NCBI GenBank assembly: GCA_036873755.1
Contig: JAVTVY010025178.1
Span: 42,974 to 106,973, forward strand
DNA: 64,000 bases
DNA from: Hanleya hanleyi
Taxonomy: Eukaryota; Mollusca; Polyplacophora; Lepidopleurida; Hanleyidae
Reading direction: 5' to 3'
Below are positions 1 to 9,690 of this stretch, in pieces; within the stretch, counting starts at the first letter, position 1, and every line of letters begins with the position of its first letter. Made by a program: the position numbers and the translations under genes. Below the pieces are notes generated by a model, which made no database searches, was not told the DNA's origin, and worked only from the letters and a program-made list of their open reading frames with translations.

Positions 1-430
1 AGAATTATCTTGCTGATATCTGTATTTGAACGGGTAAGTTATTTTCATGCTTCCAGAAAACAGACGACAGACAATGGGCATTCAGCAATACCAATATGAC
101 AATGATCACAAGATTCTTGTTGCGAAAAACGCCATAAAGTTACCCCTTGCCTCTTTTTTCTACAGAATCTGCTAAATGTGATTTTTTTTTGCAGAAACGG
201 TGATCTGGCCCCATAATATGGCCATAATTCGCGAATAGAGAGCTGAAACTTCAACAACCTGTATTTCGACCATAATGTTTCAAACGATGCAACTTAGTCT
301 CAATGGCCATCATACTGACTGACGTCAAGGTGACGTCATGAATTTCAATCGTCATTCAACATATTATTTTCTCGGAATTTTTTATTTCTTTTTTCACATT
401 TTGTTTGTCAGACTGATACATCACGTTGCA
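1..430 (+). repeat. Left arm of a 6-kb inverted repeat
   Basis: This segment reappears in reverse complement at 5575-6012, with matching ends (agaattatc at position 1, gataattct at 6004-6012). The match is best over the outer 360 bases, including a TGACGTCA-rich stretch at 318-340, and fades towards 430. The arms enclose about 5.1 kb containing the 190-bp array and PLE copy A. Such arms are typical of foldback transposons or terminal inverted repeats of a large DNA transposon, but no transposase is visible. The true outer end may lie left of the window. Confidence 0.7.
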
Positions 431-1390
431 TACCACCTCCATATGCTGCGTGCCTTAGCTGTGCTAATATACCAGCTAATTTATCCACTGTTAGCAGGGT
501 AACAGCCTGATGTAATTAACAGAAAACAAATGATTCTGTTACAGTATAGTAATTGCATATCCTTTGTTGTGTTTGTGGTAGAAACACTAAAACATAACTG
601 AACGTAAAAGGAAAACAGAAAGCTTTAAGAAGACACACAGCATAAATGTACAGCGGTGATTTATTAAGTAAATAAAACGTTTAATATTATTTTGAGCCCA
701 GCGTCACAGTGACGTGAAATGGCGAAGATATCAAAATAATCTCAACTGCAATTTGTGCGCTGATCCACGTTTATGCCGCTCTCCCACCTTGTAGGTTTTA
801 TTGTAGAATTTTGTAGGTGTTGTACGAAGATACCTAAGTTTATGTATAAACACGATGACAGGTGTTGGGTGTATCGGTCTGACCCGGACCCCCCCCCCCC
901 CTTCCGAAAACATGAAAAACATCTCGAGACTCCTCCGCTCCATCAGGAGTAAAATTTCAATTTCCGTAACCAGCTAGATATTATGCTCGCATGTAACTCA
1001 CTATAATACTCTGTTTACTGCGTTTATTTACTCGAGTATGTGATAAAAATAACGGTGTATTATTAATATGGTGTCAAATATGGCTGCCATATTCCTTGAA
1101 GTTACGCATTTCCCACATGTCGTAGCATATATTCTCAAAGATGTATATGAAAATTCACATTTCAAACTCATGCATACGAGGTAAATTCGTGTGCATACTG
1201 GAGAGACTAAGCGTTGAATGTTACAGAATTGAGGAATTCTAGAACAATTAACCATGGATAAATTCTGAATGACGTCAAAGAAATGTTTTGAATAATGTTT
1301 TTTAAATATTTCTTCTCTCCTCAATTTTGAATTTAGCTATCTGTTTTAATCTGAAGACTAGGCAAGTAGATTCACTGTGTGCACAAGATC
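431..1390. other. No gene recognised
   Basis: AT-rich sequence without a recognisable coding region. It holds a 13-base C run at 889-901 and a paired CRE-like motif (gcgtcacagtgacgtg) near 701-716. Short open frames on the minus strand have no domain-like character. Confidence 0.5.
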
Positions 1391-1394
1391 TTTG

Positions 1395-2613
1395 GCTATG
1401 ATGAAAGAGCCTTCAGTTTTGATTAATTTGCACAATCAACGAAGAACAATGTCTTTGTCTATACAAGCAGCATGGTACAGCAGGGTTTTTGGATGACACC
1501 ACGGGGCTGCCATTTGAATTTGACCATCATATTTCGGTTTTGAAGATATGTAAATATCCTCAAAACGGGCATAAGATGTTAGGCTGTGCACAGATATATA
1601 TCTCGATTTTGATAAATTTGGACAATGAGCTAAGAATAATGCCTTTAACCAAACGAGCGGCATGAAAAATATGATTTTTAGATGGCCCTATATTGTCGCC
1701 ATTTTGAATATGACCATCAAAACTGATCTTGAACTTAGTGATACATGAGTAGATTAAAAATGGGCGTTAGATGTTAGGCTATGCTTGGAGCTCCATCTAT
1801 TCTGATGTATTAGCGCAATGATGTGCCTTGAACTATATACGAGCAAGACGAAAAGTATGATTTTCAGAGAAATCCATATGACCGTCATTTGATTTTTTTC
1901 ATCATATCTTGATCTTGGTGAAAAGCAAATAGATTCAAAATGAACGTAACATGTTAGGCTATGTTTAGATATCTCTCGGTTTGGAAACATTTGCATAGTG
2001 AGCTAAGAATGCCTTGAACAATTCGAGTAACATGGAAAATATATGATTTTCGGATGACCTCTTATGGACGCCATTCTGAATTTGACGCAAATCTTGATCT
2101 TAGAGATATGTAAATACATGTAGGTTAAAAATGGACGTCATCTGTCAGGATATGCTTAGATATCTCTCACTTTGATAAATTTGCACAACGAGCCAAAAAG
2201 AATGCCTTTGACCATAGGAGCACGATGAAAAAGATATGATTCTCAGATAACCCAATATGACCGCCATTTTGAATTTTATCAGCATATTTTAATCCCGGAG
2301 AAAAGCAAATAGACTTAAAATGGGCATAAGATGTTAGGTTATGCTTAGATATCTCTCGGTTTTGTTAACTTTTCACATTGAGCTAAGAATAAGGCCTTGA
2401 ATTATATGAGCAACATGACAAATTAAGATTTATACGAGCAACATGAAAAATTATGATTTTCAGATGACTCCTTATGGCCGCGATTTTGAATTTGAACATC
2501 AAATCTTGATCTTAGGGATATGTAAATAAATTTCAAATGGAAATAAGCTGTTATGCTATACAGAAAAGACCCCCGGTAAATGTGCACATTGAGCTAAGAA
2601 TAATGCCTTGAGC
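1395..2613. repeat. Degenerate tandem array, ~190-bp units
   Basis: A phrase close to 'gatgttaggctatg' recurs near 1577, 1768, 1949, 2137, 2332 and 2547, giving steps of about 181-215 bp. Each unit also carries 'gatttt..gatgaccc.atatggccgccattttgaattt' in variant forms and 'gagctaagaataatgcc'. Units are diverged from one another, so the array is old. It resumes at 4837-5090 on the far side of PLE copy A, which shows that the PLE landed inside the array. Confidence 0.8.
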
Positions 2614-2639
2614 TATACATTGTGAATCGTTGAACTTTA

Positions 2640-4434
2640 TCTATACACCTTGCAAACATGTTGTGACTGGTGACCTTGATGTGGTGAGTGATAAGGACCT
2701 GAAATTACTCCTGATGAAAGGACCTAAATATAGAGAACCGAAAACAATAAATCTGAAGGCCGACCAGAAGATAGTCCTGTCTGCATTGGAATAGTACGTT
2801 ATTGATTGGTCTAAGCGAGAAAAAGGTGAACCTACATTACTCGCGGATTGGCTGGACCTCACCAAAATCAAGGTCGTTGAAACAATCCGCCATATTGACA
2901 GAAGTACTCTTCCCCAAGCAAAACAAGTACTGAGAAACCTCAATTTGCAAGAAGTTCTAGCAAATCTCCAGAGTAAATTCGTCATAGTCCCAGCATACAA
3001 AGGTGGATACTTCATGTAGGAACTATTGTCTGGGTCTTTGTGTCGCTGAAAAGGTCTAGACACATTGTTGTCCCCAGACTTGGCTATTGTATGCATTGTC
3101 TCGTGATTCTTACATGAAGTATGAACCCAGACAAAGCTCCAAATAATAAAATATTCATATGTAAGTATTACTATTACCAGGTGCTGGTTAAAGAATTGAG
3201 TGCAGACATATCATCATCAAATACATCTACTTACTCCCGAACTTCGTTTACTCTGGAAGTTTTCTTTAACAATCACAAAACGTTTCTTAGGGAAAGAGGT
3301 ATTTGTCTTCCAACCAACCATAACGACATACCAAAAGTATACCGAACTCCCGAAATGCATAAATCACAATACAAAGCTAGATTCATAACTGGTTCTAGAA
3401 GCTGCACAACCAACCTTCTTTCTACCCTGTTGGCGATGGTCCTTCATGAGGTAAAAACAATTGGGAAAGTTATTGCGCGACTATTTCTAAAAACTCTGGC
3501 GTTGAATGTATGTGGATATTCAAAAACTCAAAATGTCTTACGTAAGAAATTTATGCTAAAGGTCACATACCGTACAGACATGTATCCACATGGGATTTCT
3601 CGACTCTCTATACTACAATCCCCCATCAGGACCTCATTGACCGTCTTAGTTCATTAATAGTATCTGTTTTAAAGAAAACTGATCGTAGATATATTAATGT
3701 CGGAAGCATAAAGCATTCTTTAGCTCTACTACATACAAGAGATATCATTCATGGGATGTTTCTTTGTTTATAGAGTTGCTTGAATTTCTCATTAAAAATA
3801 TCTATGTGAAATTTGGCAACACAAAATATCAGCAGCATATAGGTATTCCAATGGGTACTAATTGTGCACCCCTGTTGGCTGACCTGTATCTGTTCTCTTA
3901 TGAATATGACTATATGCAAGCGCTTTCAAAAACCGATCCATTCAAAGCCCGTTCCTTCTCATTCACCAAGCGCTATACAGACGATCTTCTCGCTGTGGAT
4001 AATCGCTATATAAATGACGCAGTGAAGGATATCCACCTTCACTGGATTTGAAGGAAACTACAGATAGCCCTACAGGTACATCATATTTAGATCTATATCT
4101 CTACAAAAATGAAGCGGGCATTCTCTCTCGCCGACTTTATGACAAAAGAGATGGTTACAATTTCGACATCGTCAATTATCCCTTTCTGGACAGTAATATT
4201 CCAGTGGGACCTGCATATGGCGTATACATATCTCGCCTAGTAGCATTTGCTAGATCCTGTGTTAAATGTGACGATTTTAATCGACGTCACAAAACATTGT
4301 TGCAGAAACTTATAAAACAGGGCTATTCCACCAAGCGCCTTCACTCAAAGTTTCTCAAATTTGGCGATACATATCACATGCTGACAGCAAAATACGAGCG
4401 TAGCCTGCAAGATCTATGGCATTACGTTTCGTAA
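2640..4434 (+). pseudogene. PLE reverse transcriptase, broken (copy A)
   Basis: Decayed reverse transcriptase of the Penelope-like class. The N-terminal part (2640-2995) has an in-frame TAG near 2792 and is then split by a small insertion (2996-3128). The fingers region follows at 3121-3600 (TPEMHKSQYKARF, SRSCTT), and the DFSTLYTTIP palm motif is present only after a frameshift near 3590. The frame at 3764-4051 contains GIPMGTNCAPLLADLYLFSYE and the catalytic YTDD box. A further frameshift near 4050 leads to the thumb (4048-4434: YLDLYLYK, LYDKRD, SNIPVGPAYGVYISRLV), which stops at 4434. No GIY-YIG endonuclease follows the thumb. At least two frameshifts, one stop and one insertion make it non-functional. 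The family assignment rests on these motifs and is firm. Confidence 0.88.
2996..3128. mobile_element. Small hairpin-forming insertion in PLE A
   Basis: PLE copy B reads straight from the IVPADKAPNN codons, whereas copy A is interrupted here by about 130 bases. The insert contains an inverted repeat, ATACTTCATGTA (3007-3018) and TACATGAAGTAT (3111-3122), and is bounded by CCCAG-like sequence on both sides. This fits a tiny MITE with an imperfect target duplication; its family is unknown. Confidence 0.6.
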
Positions 4435-4831
4435 CTTGTGTTTAATTCAGCTGAACCCGGGGCTAGGAGCCGTATGAACCCATGTACTTCAAGATCATCA
4501 AGGTGCTCATATGAACAGTCACAATCAAAGCGTGACTGAGATACATCATTCTCCAGATAACGACTTTACATCGATTATTATGGATTAAGAATACTAATCA
4601 ACGATACGGATTATATATTTTTGGAACATCATGATGTCTTGTCGGCAACATTGAAAACTGTTGACCGCTTCTCTCTTGCAGGAAACTAGCCTATGTTTAT
4701 GTATACTATGATTGTTTTTTTGAATTTGGTGCTAATACTGTTATATGGATAAGGAATAGGTCTTTGGATTATGGCCGCGGATATTCTTTAATGGACGACG
4801 GCTGAATTATGAACGACGGACTAGACGCTTG
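4435..4831 (+). other. PLE 3' tail, copy A
   Basis: Untranslated 3' part of PLE copy A. It starts with a block 'gaacccggggctaggagccgta', which corresponds to 'ggtgctaggggccgtgtgg' in the short elements of this window. It then has a segment ending 'ctctcttgcaggaaac' and closes with 'gacggactagacgcttg'. At least five other partial copies of this tail are present, on both strands, so this is the most frequently transposed part of the family here. Confidence 0.75.
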
Positions 4832-4836
4832 TATAC

Positions 4837-5090
4837 GAGAAACATGAAAAAGTGTGATTTTCTGATGACCTCACATGTTCGCCAGTTTGAATAAAACCAT
4901 CATATTTCAAGCTGAAAACTATGCAAATATGTTCAAAATATACGTAAGGTCATAGGCTTTGATGTGAAATCCCTTGGAGTTAACAAATTTGCACTCTAAG
5001 ATAAGATAATGTCTTTTAGATGAACAACCTGAAAAGGCGCGATTTATGGATGCCCCTACATAATCGCTATTTCGAATTAAAGCACCACGG
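4837..5090. repeat. Continuation of the ~190-bp array
   Basis: Resumes the unit phrases 'gattttctgatgacctcacatg' and 'ccatcatatttcaagctg' directly after the PLE target duplication. One further degraded unit is readable before the pattern is lost near 5090. Confidence 0.7.
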
Positions 5091-5574
5091 TTAATCACTA
5101 GAATTTATGAAATGGGCTCCAAATTAGCCCAATATAATATTCTAAAAGCTTGAAAATCTTGGCACTCGATTCTTATTCATTCTGGTTATGCAGCGAATAG
5201 TTCAAAAGAGCGCTAAATTTCCATACCCTCTATCAACGAGGCCAGAAAGAGTTAACCCAGAGTACTTCAACCTCCAGAAAGAAAAATTGGCACCAACCAT
5301 TTTCCTTATCGAGGAGGTTAAATCTATAAGAAAATGCAAGTTGCCAATAATTTACAAAACAAAATACTCGAAGAATTATGCCCCTGCACTAAGAAGCCAA
5401 AATGTGATGTAAAGCTATTAATTGGGCATGTTAATCGCCAATATGGTACTTCTACTGACTTCATAAATCACTGATATACATAGTATATTGTCTGCCTTAA
5501 AGCTTTCAGTTTTTCTTTTGTGTAGAAGCTTTGCTGATTTTTTTTTCTATCACAAAGGTCATCTAATTATTACA

Positions 5575-6012
5575 TTTCAAGCGAAATAGTTGTATCGAGG
5601 TAAATATATCAGTACAAAAAGGTAAAAAAAAAAATTAAATAAATGAAAATTTCGAAAACGACGTTTGGAGTTCATGACTTGAAGGTGGCGTCATTGTGAC
5701 AGTCAGTGTGATATAAAATGCATCGTTTGATACAGCATAACCCAAATACGGCTTGTTGAAGATTTCAGCTCTCTGTTTGCGAAGATGGGCGGCTTAGTGT
5801 GGTCAAGTCATGGTATCTGCGAAAAGAAAAACACATTTTCTCGATTCTGCCGAAAAAGGGGGTAGGGTAACTTTAGGGCACATTTCGCCACGAGAGTCGG
5901 GTGACCATGGTCATATTTGGTATTGAGGAATTCCCAATGGATATCGTTAGTTTTCTGAATGCATGAAAATAACCTATCCGTTGAAATAAAGATATCAGCG
6001 AGATAATTCTAA
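5575..6012 (-). repeat. Right arm of the 6-kb inverted repeat
   Basis: Reverse-complement partner of 1-430. Corresponding landmarks are the 'gagctctctg / cagagagctgaaa' type stretch near 5767 versus 237, and the terminal 'gatatcagcgagataattct' versus 'agaattatcttgctgatatc'. The arms have diverged by small indels and substitutions, so the structure is not recent. Confidence 0.7.
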
Positions 6013-6339
6013 CGATATGGTTTATAGATTTGAACAATTTTAACCTCATTTTGTACGAAATAATGGCGTGAGACCAAGGTTATCAATTACATATGGCTTT
6101 TTCTCAAGTGAATGCCTGGGTCAGTTTAGCACCTTCAATTTGGAGCCAAATATGGAGGCGCAGTTATATATTTGGTAATTATACATGCGTTTTGTCAATT
6201 TCGTTGAATATCTGGTCGAAATATCTCGTTTTTCATTCAAAATGCAGCAGCTTTGACCACTAAGACGCGCAGCTTTCAGAATCAGCACAAAATTCTGACC
6301 TAGAAAACATGCTCAAACCTTTTGGCGTCCGACGTACAA
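6013..6339. other. No gene recognised
   Basis: AT-rich intergenic sequence between the inverted-repeat arm and a non-LTR fragment. Nothing supports a gene or an RNA here. Confidence 0.4.
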
Positions 6340-6645
6340 TTAAAAGTGCTCTAGCTCTTGGACTACTACCTTGATCTCAGTTCCATCTAATGTAAGTGCT
6401 GGATCTTCGTGCTGGAAATGCTTTTTACAAAAGTATGTACAATTTGTCCTAGCTCCGGAGAACTTGAAGCCATTTTCTAGACACCATTTCTTATTCCTAT
6501 TTAGACAAAGTTTTAATGTTCCCTCAATGTTTTGTGTAGTTTTTTCCACTACACGATATGTTTAAACCATCTACAAAGAATGAACCCTCGCTAGTTCACT
6601 GTGGTCTTAGTTGATTCATATAGTGTTTGTACTTGTACTCACACC
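6340..6645 (-). pseudogene. Non-LTR retrotransposon RT fragment
   Basis: On the minus strand, 6340-6549 encodes a segment with the look of the palm/thumb side of an I- or Jockey-like reverse transcriptase: NIEGTLKLCLNRNKKWCLENGF, then FKFSGARTNCTYFC and LTLDGTEIKVV. Just upstream in another frame (about 6550-6610) is FFVDGLNISCS, where the family normally has a catalytic FxDD box; here the second aspartate position reads G. A frameshift separates the two pieces and both ends are truncated. It may be the same non-LTR family as the RNase H fragments at 28.9 and 34-35 kb, but the pieces do not overlap, so this is unproven. Confidence 0.65.
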
Positions 6646-6790
6646 ATACTATAAAATCTTTGCTGTTCTTTTTTTGTAGTTGTAGTTTGCCATGTATGAC
6701 CTGTTGATGGGGAAAGTAAACTAAGTTTTCTTTGTCGCGTTATTTCTTACCAGTTTGGGACAACCACTCAACACTCGCATCTACTCTTAA

Positions 6791-7364
6791 CCCTATCTGG
6801 CCTTGGGGGTGGGGTGGGGGGCAAAATGACCCCCCTACCAAACATTCTGTGCTATCTCCGGAACGACAAAAAATAAAGGGCTGAAACTCCGTGACTCTAT
6901 AGTTTATCATATTTGGGTCATTCTGAGCCTATTTGCATAACCACCCAGCAGAGAATCATAGGCAAATTCAAGATGGCGGCCACGTGGTGTACAAGAAAAG
7001 TGATGTTTTTGTCATATTTCTTCAAAATTTCTGCTTTTCCGCGATGAAAAGTGGGCAAAAAATATTTTATTTCACATCATATTAATTTTTACTAATTTAT
7101 CATGCAGTTTTTGCGGAGAAATTGCATAAATAAACAATTCGAAAAATCTGTCCGAAAAATCGATCAAAAATTCCGTTTCTGAAAATGACGTCACTGTGAC
7201 GTCATCAAAGCGGTCATCTTGGATTTTTTACATTTACTGGTAGAGCTTGACCCAAGGGTATAGTGTGGCGAGTTTCAGCCCCCTAGCTCAAAGGGTAAGA
7301 AAAATAATTATGGGGGCCATTTTGTCCCCCCCGGCCACAAGAGGTCCTAAAAAGCCAGATAGGG
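6791..7364. mobile_element. TTAA-flanked (piggyBac-like) MITE 1
   Basis: A 574-bp non-coding element bounded by TTAA on both sides (6787-6790 and 7365-7368). It has an 11-bp perfect terminal inverted repeat, CCCTATCTGGC (6791-6801) and GCCAGATAGGG (7354-7364). TTAA targets and CCCT-type termini are characteristic of the piggyBac superfamily. Inside are G- and C-rich subterminal blocks, a YY1-like 'caagatggcggcc' near 6971, and a double CRE motif near 7187-7205. Related copies lie at 16540-17509 (inverted), 22496-23142 and, more distantly, near 38874. Confidence 0.82.
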
Positions 7365-7712
7365 TTAACCTGATTGTGTACAAACTAAATGGCTTAGACA
7401 TGTAGTTTCTGCCGGTTTTTATGAGTATTATGGTGCATCAATCGTGAGATATGGGAGCTCACGGCTCTTATTTATTTGGTGCTAATACGATTTACGTCTT
7501 GAAATTGAGGACGCCATAATTCTATATTAAAAGAAAATTGATTAAGGAATGACGGACTAGAAGCTTTTATCTAAATCCATAATGCTGGGAATGAGCCGGA
7601 TTAACATCTTCGAGTTATAATAAGACTATAGTAGACTTTGTATGTTAACCGCATTAAACCTTTAGTTATTTTGTGAAATGGAATTGATAAGCGTGAGGTC
7701 AGAGGATTGGTG

Positions 7713-8296
7713 TCATTGGAGCGATATGCAAGAGGTAGAAAAAATTGACGTCTGGCGACTAAAACTCAACCATATGGCTCTGCAGGAAAGAATTCGTGAC
7801 ACCCAACATTCGGAGGAATGTAGGACGTAGCCTTAGTATCTCAGCCGCGCATTCATTGTTCAAGTGGAAACTATGAAGTATCCACACGGCCCCTAGCACC
7901 GACTTAAGCAGAATTAGATACGCTAGCTCGGGAAGCTGTGATGACGGATCAGCTTTAACAACTCAACTAATGTTAATGGATGAGCATCATGGACGTCTGA
8001 TGGAGTAAACGCCTTAACATGGAGAAACCTGGTTAATGCAAGAATACATAAGAAAACTAACATGTAAAATCCGACGTCGTACGGCTTAAATTTCCCACCG
8101 AAACAATACACCTACATATATTTGTCGAGTTACATGTACAGAAGGCGGGCCTCGGGGACGAACAGTTCACCAGCAGAATCCTACCATATACAGGTAATAA
8201 ATTGGAGCGATATGCAAGAGGTAGGAAAAATTGACGACATTTGGCGACTAAAGAGCAACAATATGACTCTACAGGAAAGAATTCGTCGACGTCGAC
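7713..8296 (-). mobile_element. Short PLE-related element with direct-repeat ends
   Basis: Present here but absent from the matching place in copy 2 (about 17722), so it is a clean insertion. Its two ends carry the same ~85-bp sequence in direct orientation (7717-7800 and 8203-8288; 'ttggagcgatatgcaagaggta'). The middle contains 'acggcccctagcaccgacttaag' (reverse complement of the block in PLE tails) and a 'gcctcggggacgaacag' block near 8150. A related copy lies inverted at 15430-15845, and truncated ones at 23903-24246 and 19640-19768. It has no coding capacity. Confidence 0.7.
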
Positions 8297-9503
8297 GCAT
8301 AGACGATGTGGTTTAAGAGACCCATCAGAACACTTTGTGAGTTTCCACGGAAAGAAATAAAGTGCACGGATCCTCCGCGCGGTAGCTAATTCTGTATGTC
8401 TGGCAGATGCTCGGAAGTTTCATAATATAATGTCACAATACATTTGCTAAAGTGGCGCGGCGTGAATTATTAATCATAAAGAATAGTAGGGCATAAAAGC
8501 ATGTAAAATATCCATAAAGACAAACCTACGTCGCCAAGTATGACAGTTTAACGAAAAATATGACCATAGCGTCAGATAAAACTCTGAAAGAAATGACAGA
8601 GTGATGCTGTTAATTCATTTCCGTCTTCATAATCCTACCATTGATGGCACTGTCTGTCAACGACATGAAAAACGGGCTTTTTGCCCTGCTACTTCATATG
8701 AAGCACTGATGTGCGAACCACGGAGATATGTCCTTAAGGTACCTTGTTAGAAAATCAATGAAAATGAAAGCTTGGAATAACATTTTCGTCTCCCGAGGGC
8801 GTGTAATTTGCATCGTCCAATTATTTTTTTCTTTTCGTACACCTTTTGTCCGCACCTTTATCCTAGCGAAGTTTAATGAGCCTACGATTGAACTACGAGT
8901 ATATACTTAGATATTAAATTAACCGTTAGTAGTATGCATATTCGTCTCTATGTGAGAGAAAAAAAACCCATAAATTGACAAATTTTCAGCTTCAACAGGT
9001 ACTTCTGTAAAAATCTAACGAAAAGATATGGCATTCATAAGCGGAATAAAGACTATGGTTGTGGGATTGTAAAAGAGCGTAATCTGACAAGAAGTGAATT
9101 GCCCCTGATTTTCAATTGTTCTTATTGTCTTTCAATTCAAAGCATCCGAAGGTTCACGAAGGATTCTTGTCTATCACCAATACAGGATTCTTGTCTATCA
9201 CCAATATCACGGAACTTTCCTACAGAAAATCGTTCGATAAGGGTATTATAAGCGCCTTGGGGCCAATTTCCCCAAGTTTGGTGATGAATGTCACACACTG
9301 ATGATAAAATACGTTCGTGGAGTGCAGGATCTCTGACGCTATACTTCGTCGCATGTACATGTATCTAATTCCGACTAACACAGAGCCAGAGATCCCATTC
9401 ATGATTTTATCCCAGAAATCCAGCTTTGTTCTCCTCGGTTATATTTATTTACACTGCTTAATTGATTTATACGTGAAGGGCATAGTGTTTATTATAAACA
9501 GAA

Positions 9504-9690
9504 GTGTGGGTGAGTTAGAGTTTAACGTCGCGTTCAGCGATATTTCGGCCATAATAGCGACGATATCACTAACTACGATATGATTGGCTGGACATGTGTC
9601 ACTATCCATGTACACTCATCATGTAGGGGAAATTAATCTGCAGAGCAACAGACATGGTACAAAACTCATGCTGCTCACCCACTTGGGGGA
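9504..9690 (-). mobile_element. Insertion carrying a non-LTR 3'-end motif
   Basis: Not present in the equivalent part of copy 2 near 18735. It contains 'gtttaacgtcgcgttcagcg' and 'agcgacgat' (9519-9563), which matches the 3' end of the non-LTR element at 33723 and a fragment at 17258. The edges read GTGGGTGAG (about 9509) and CTCACCCAC (about 9676), a short inverted pair. Either a SINE-like copy sharing a LINE tail, or a small element with inverted ends, would fit. Confidence 0.5.

Larger units (their letters stand above)
2619..4831 (+). mobile_element. Penelope-like retroelement, copy A
   Basis: This is a 2.2-kb PLE inserted into the 190-bp array and flanked by a 5-bp direct repeat TATAC (2614-2618 and 4832-4836). 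It comprises a broken reverse-transcriptase frame (about 2640-4434) followed by a 400-bp 3' tail (4435-4831). Related tails occur at 28550-28836, 36419-36729, 44570-44985, 15299-15425 and 16241-16503. The 3' end (gacgcttgta) is shared by most of these copies while their 5' ends differ, as expected for target-primed reverse transcription. Copy A lacks the far 5' end of the element. Confidence 0.85.

Noticed and set aside
4440..4860. Hammerhead ribozyme in the PLE tail (CTGATGA near 4856)
   Set aside because: The CTGATGA-like string lies in the flanking 190-bp array, not the PLE, and has no stem II or GAAA partner nearby.
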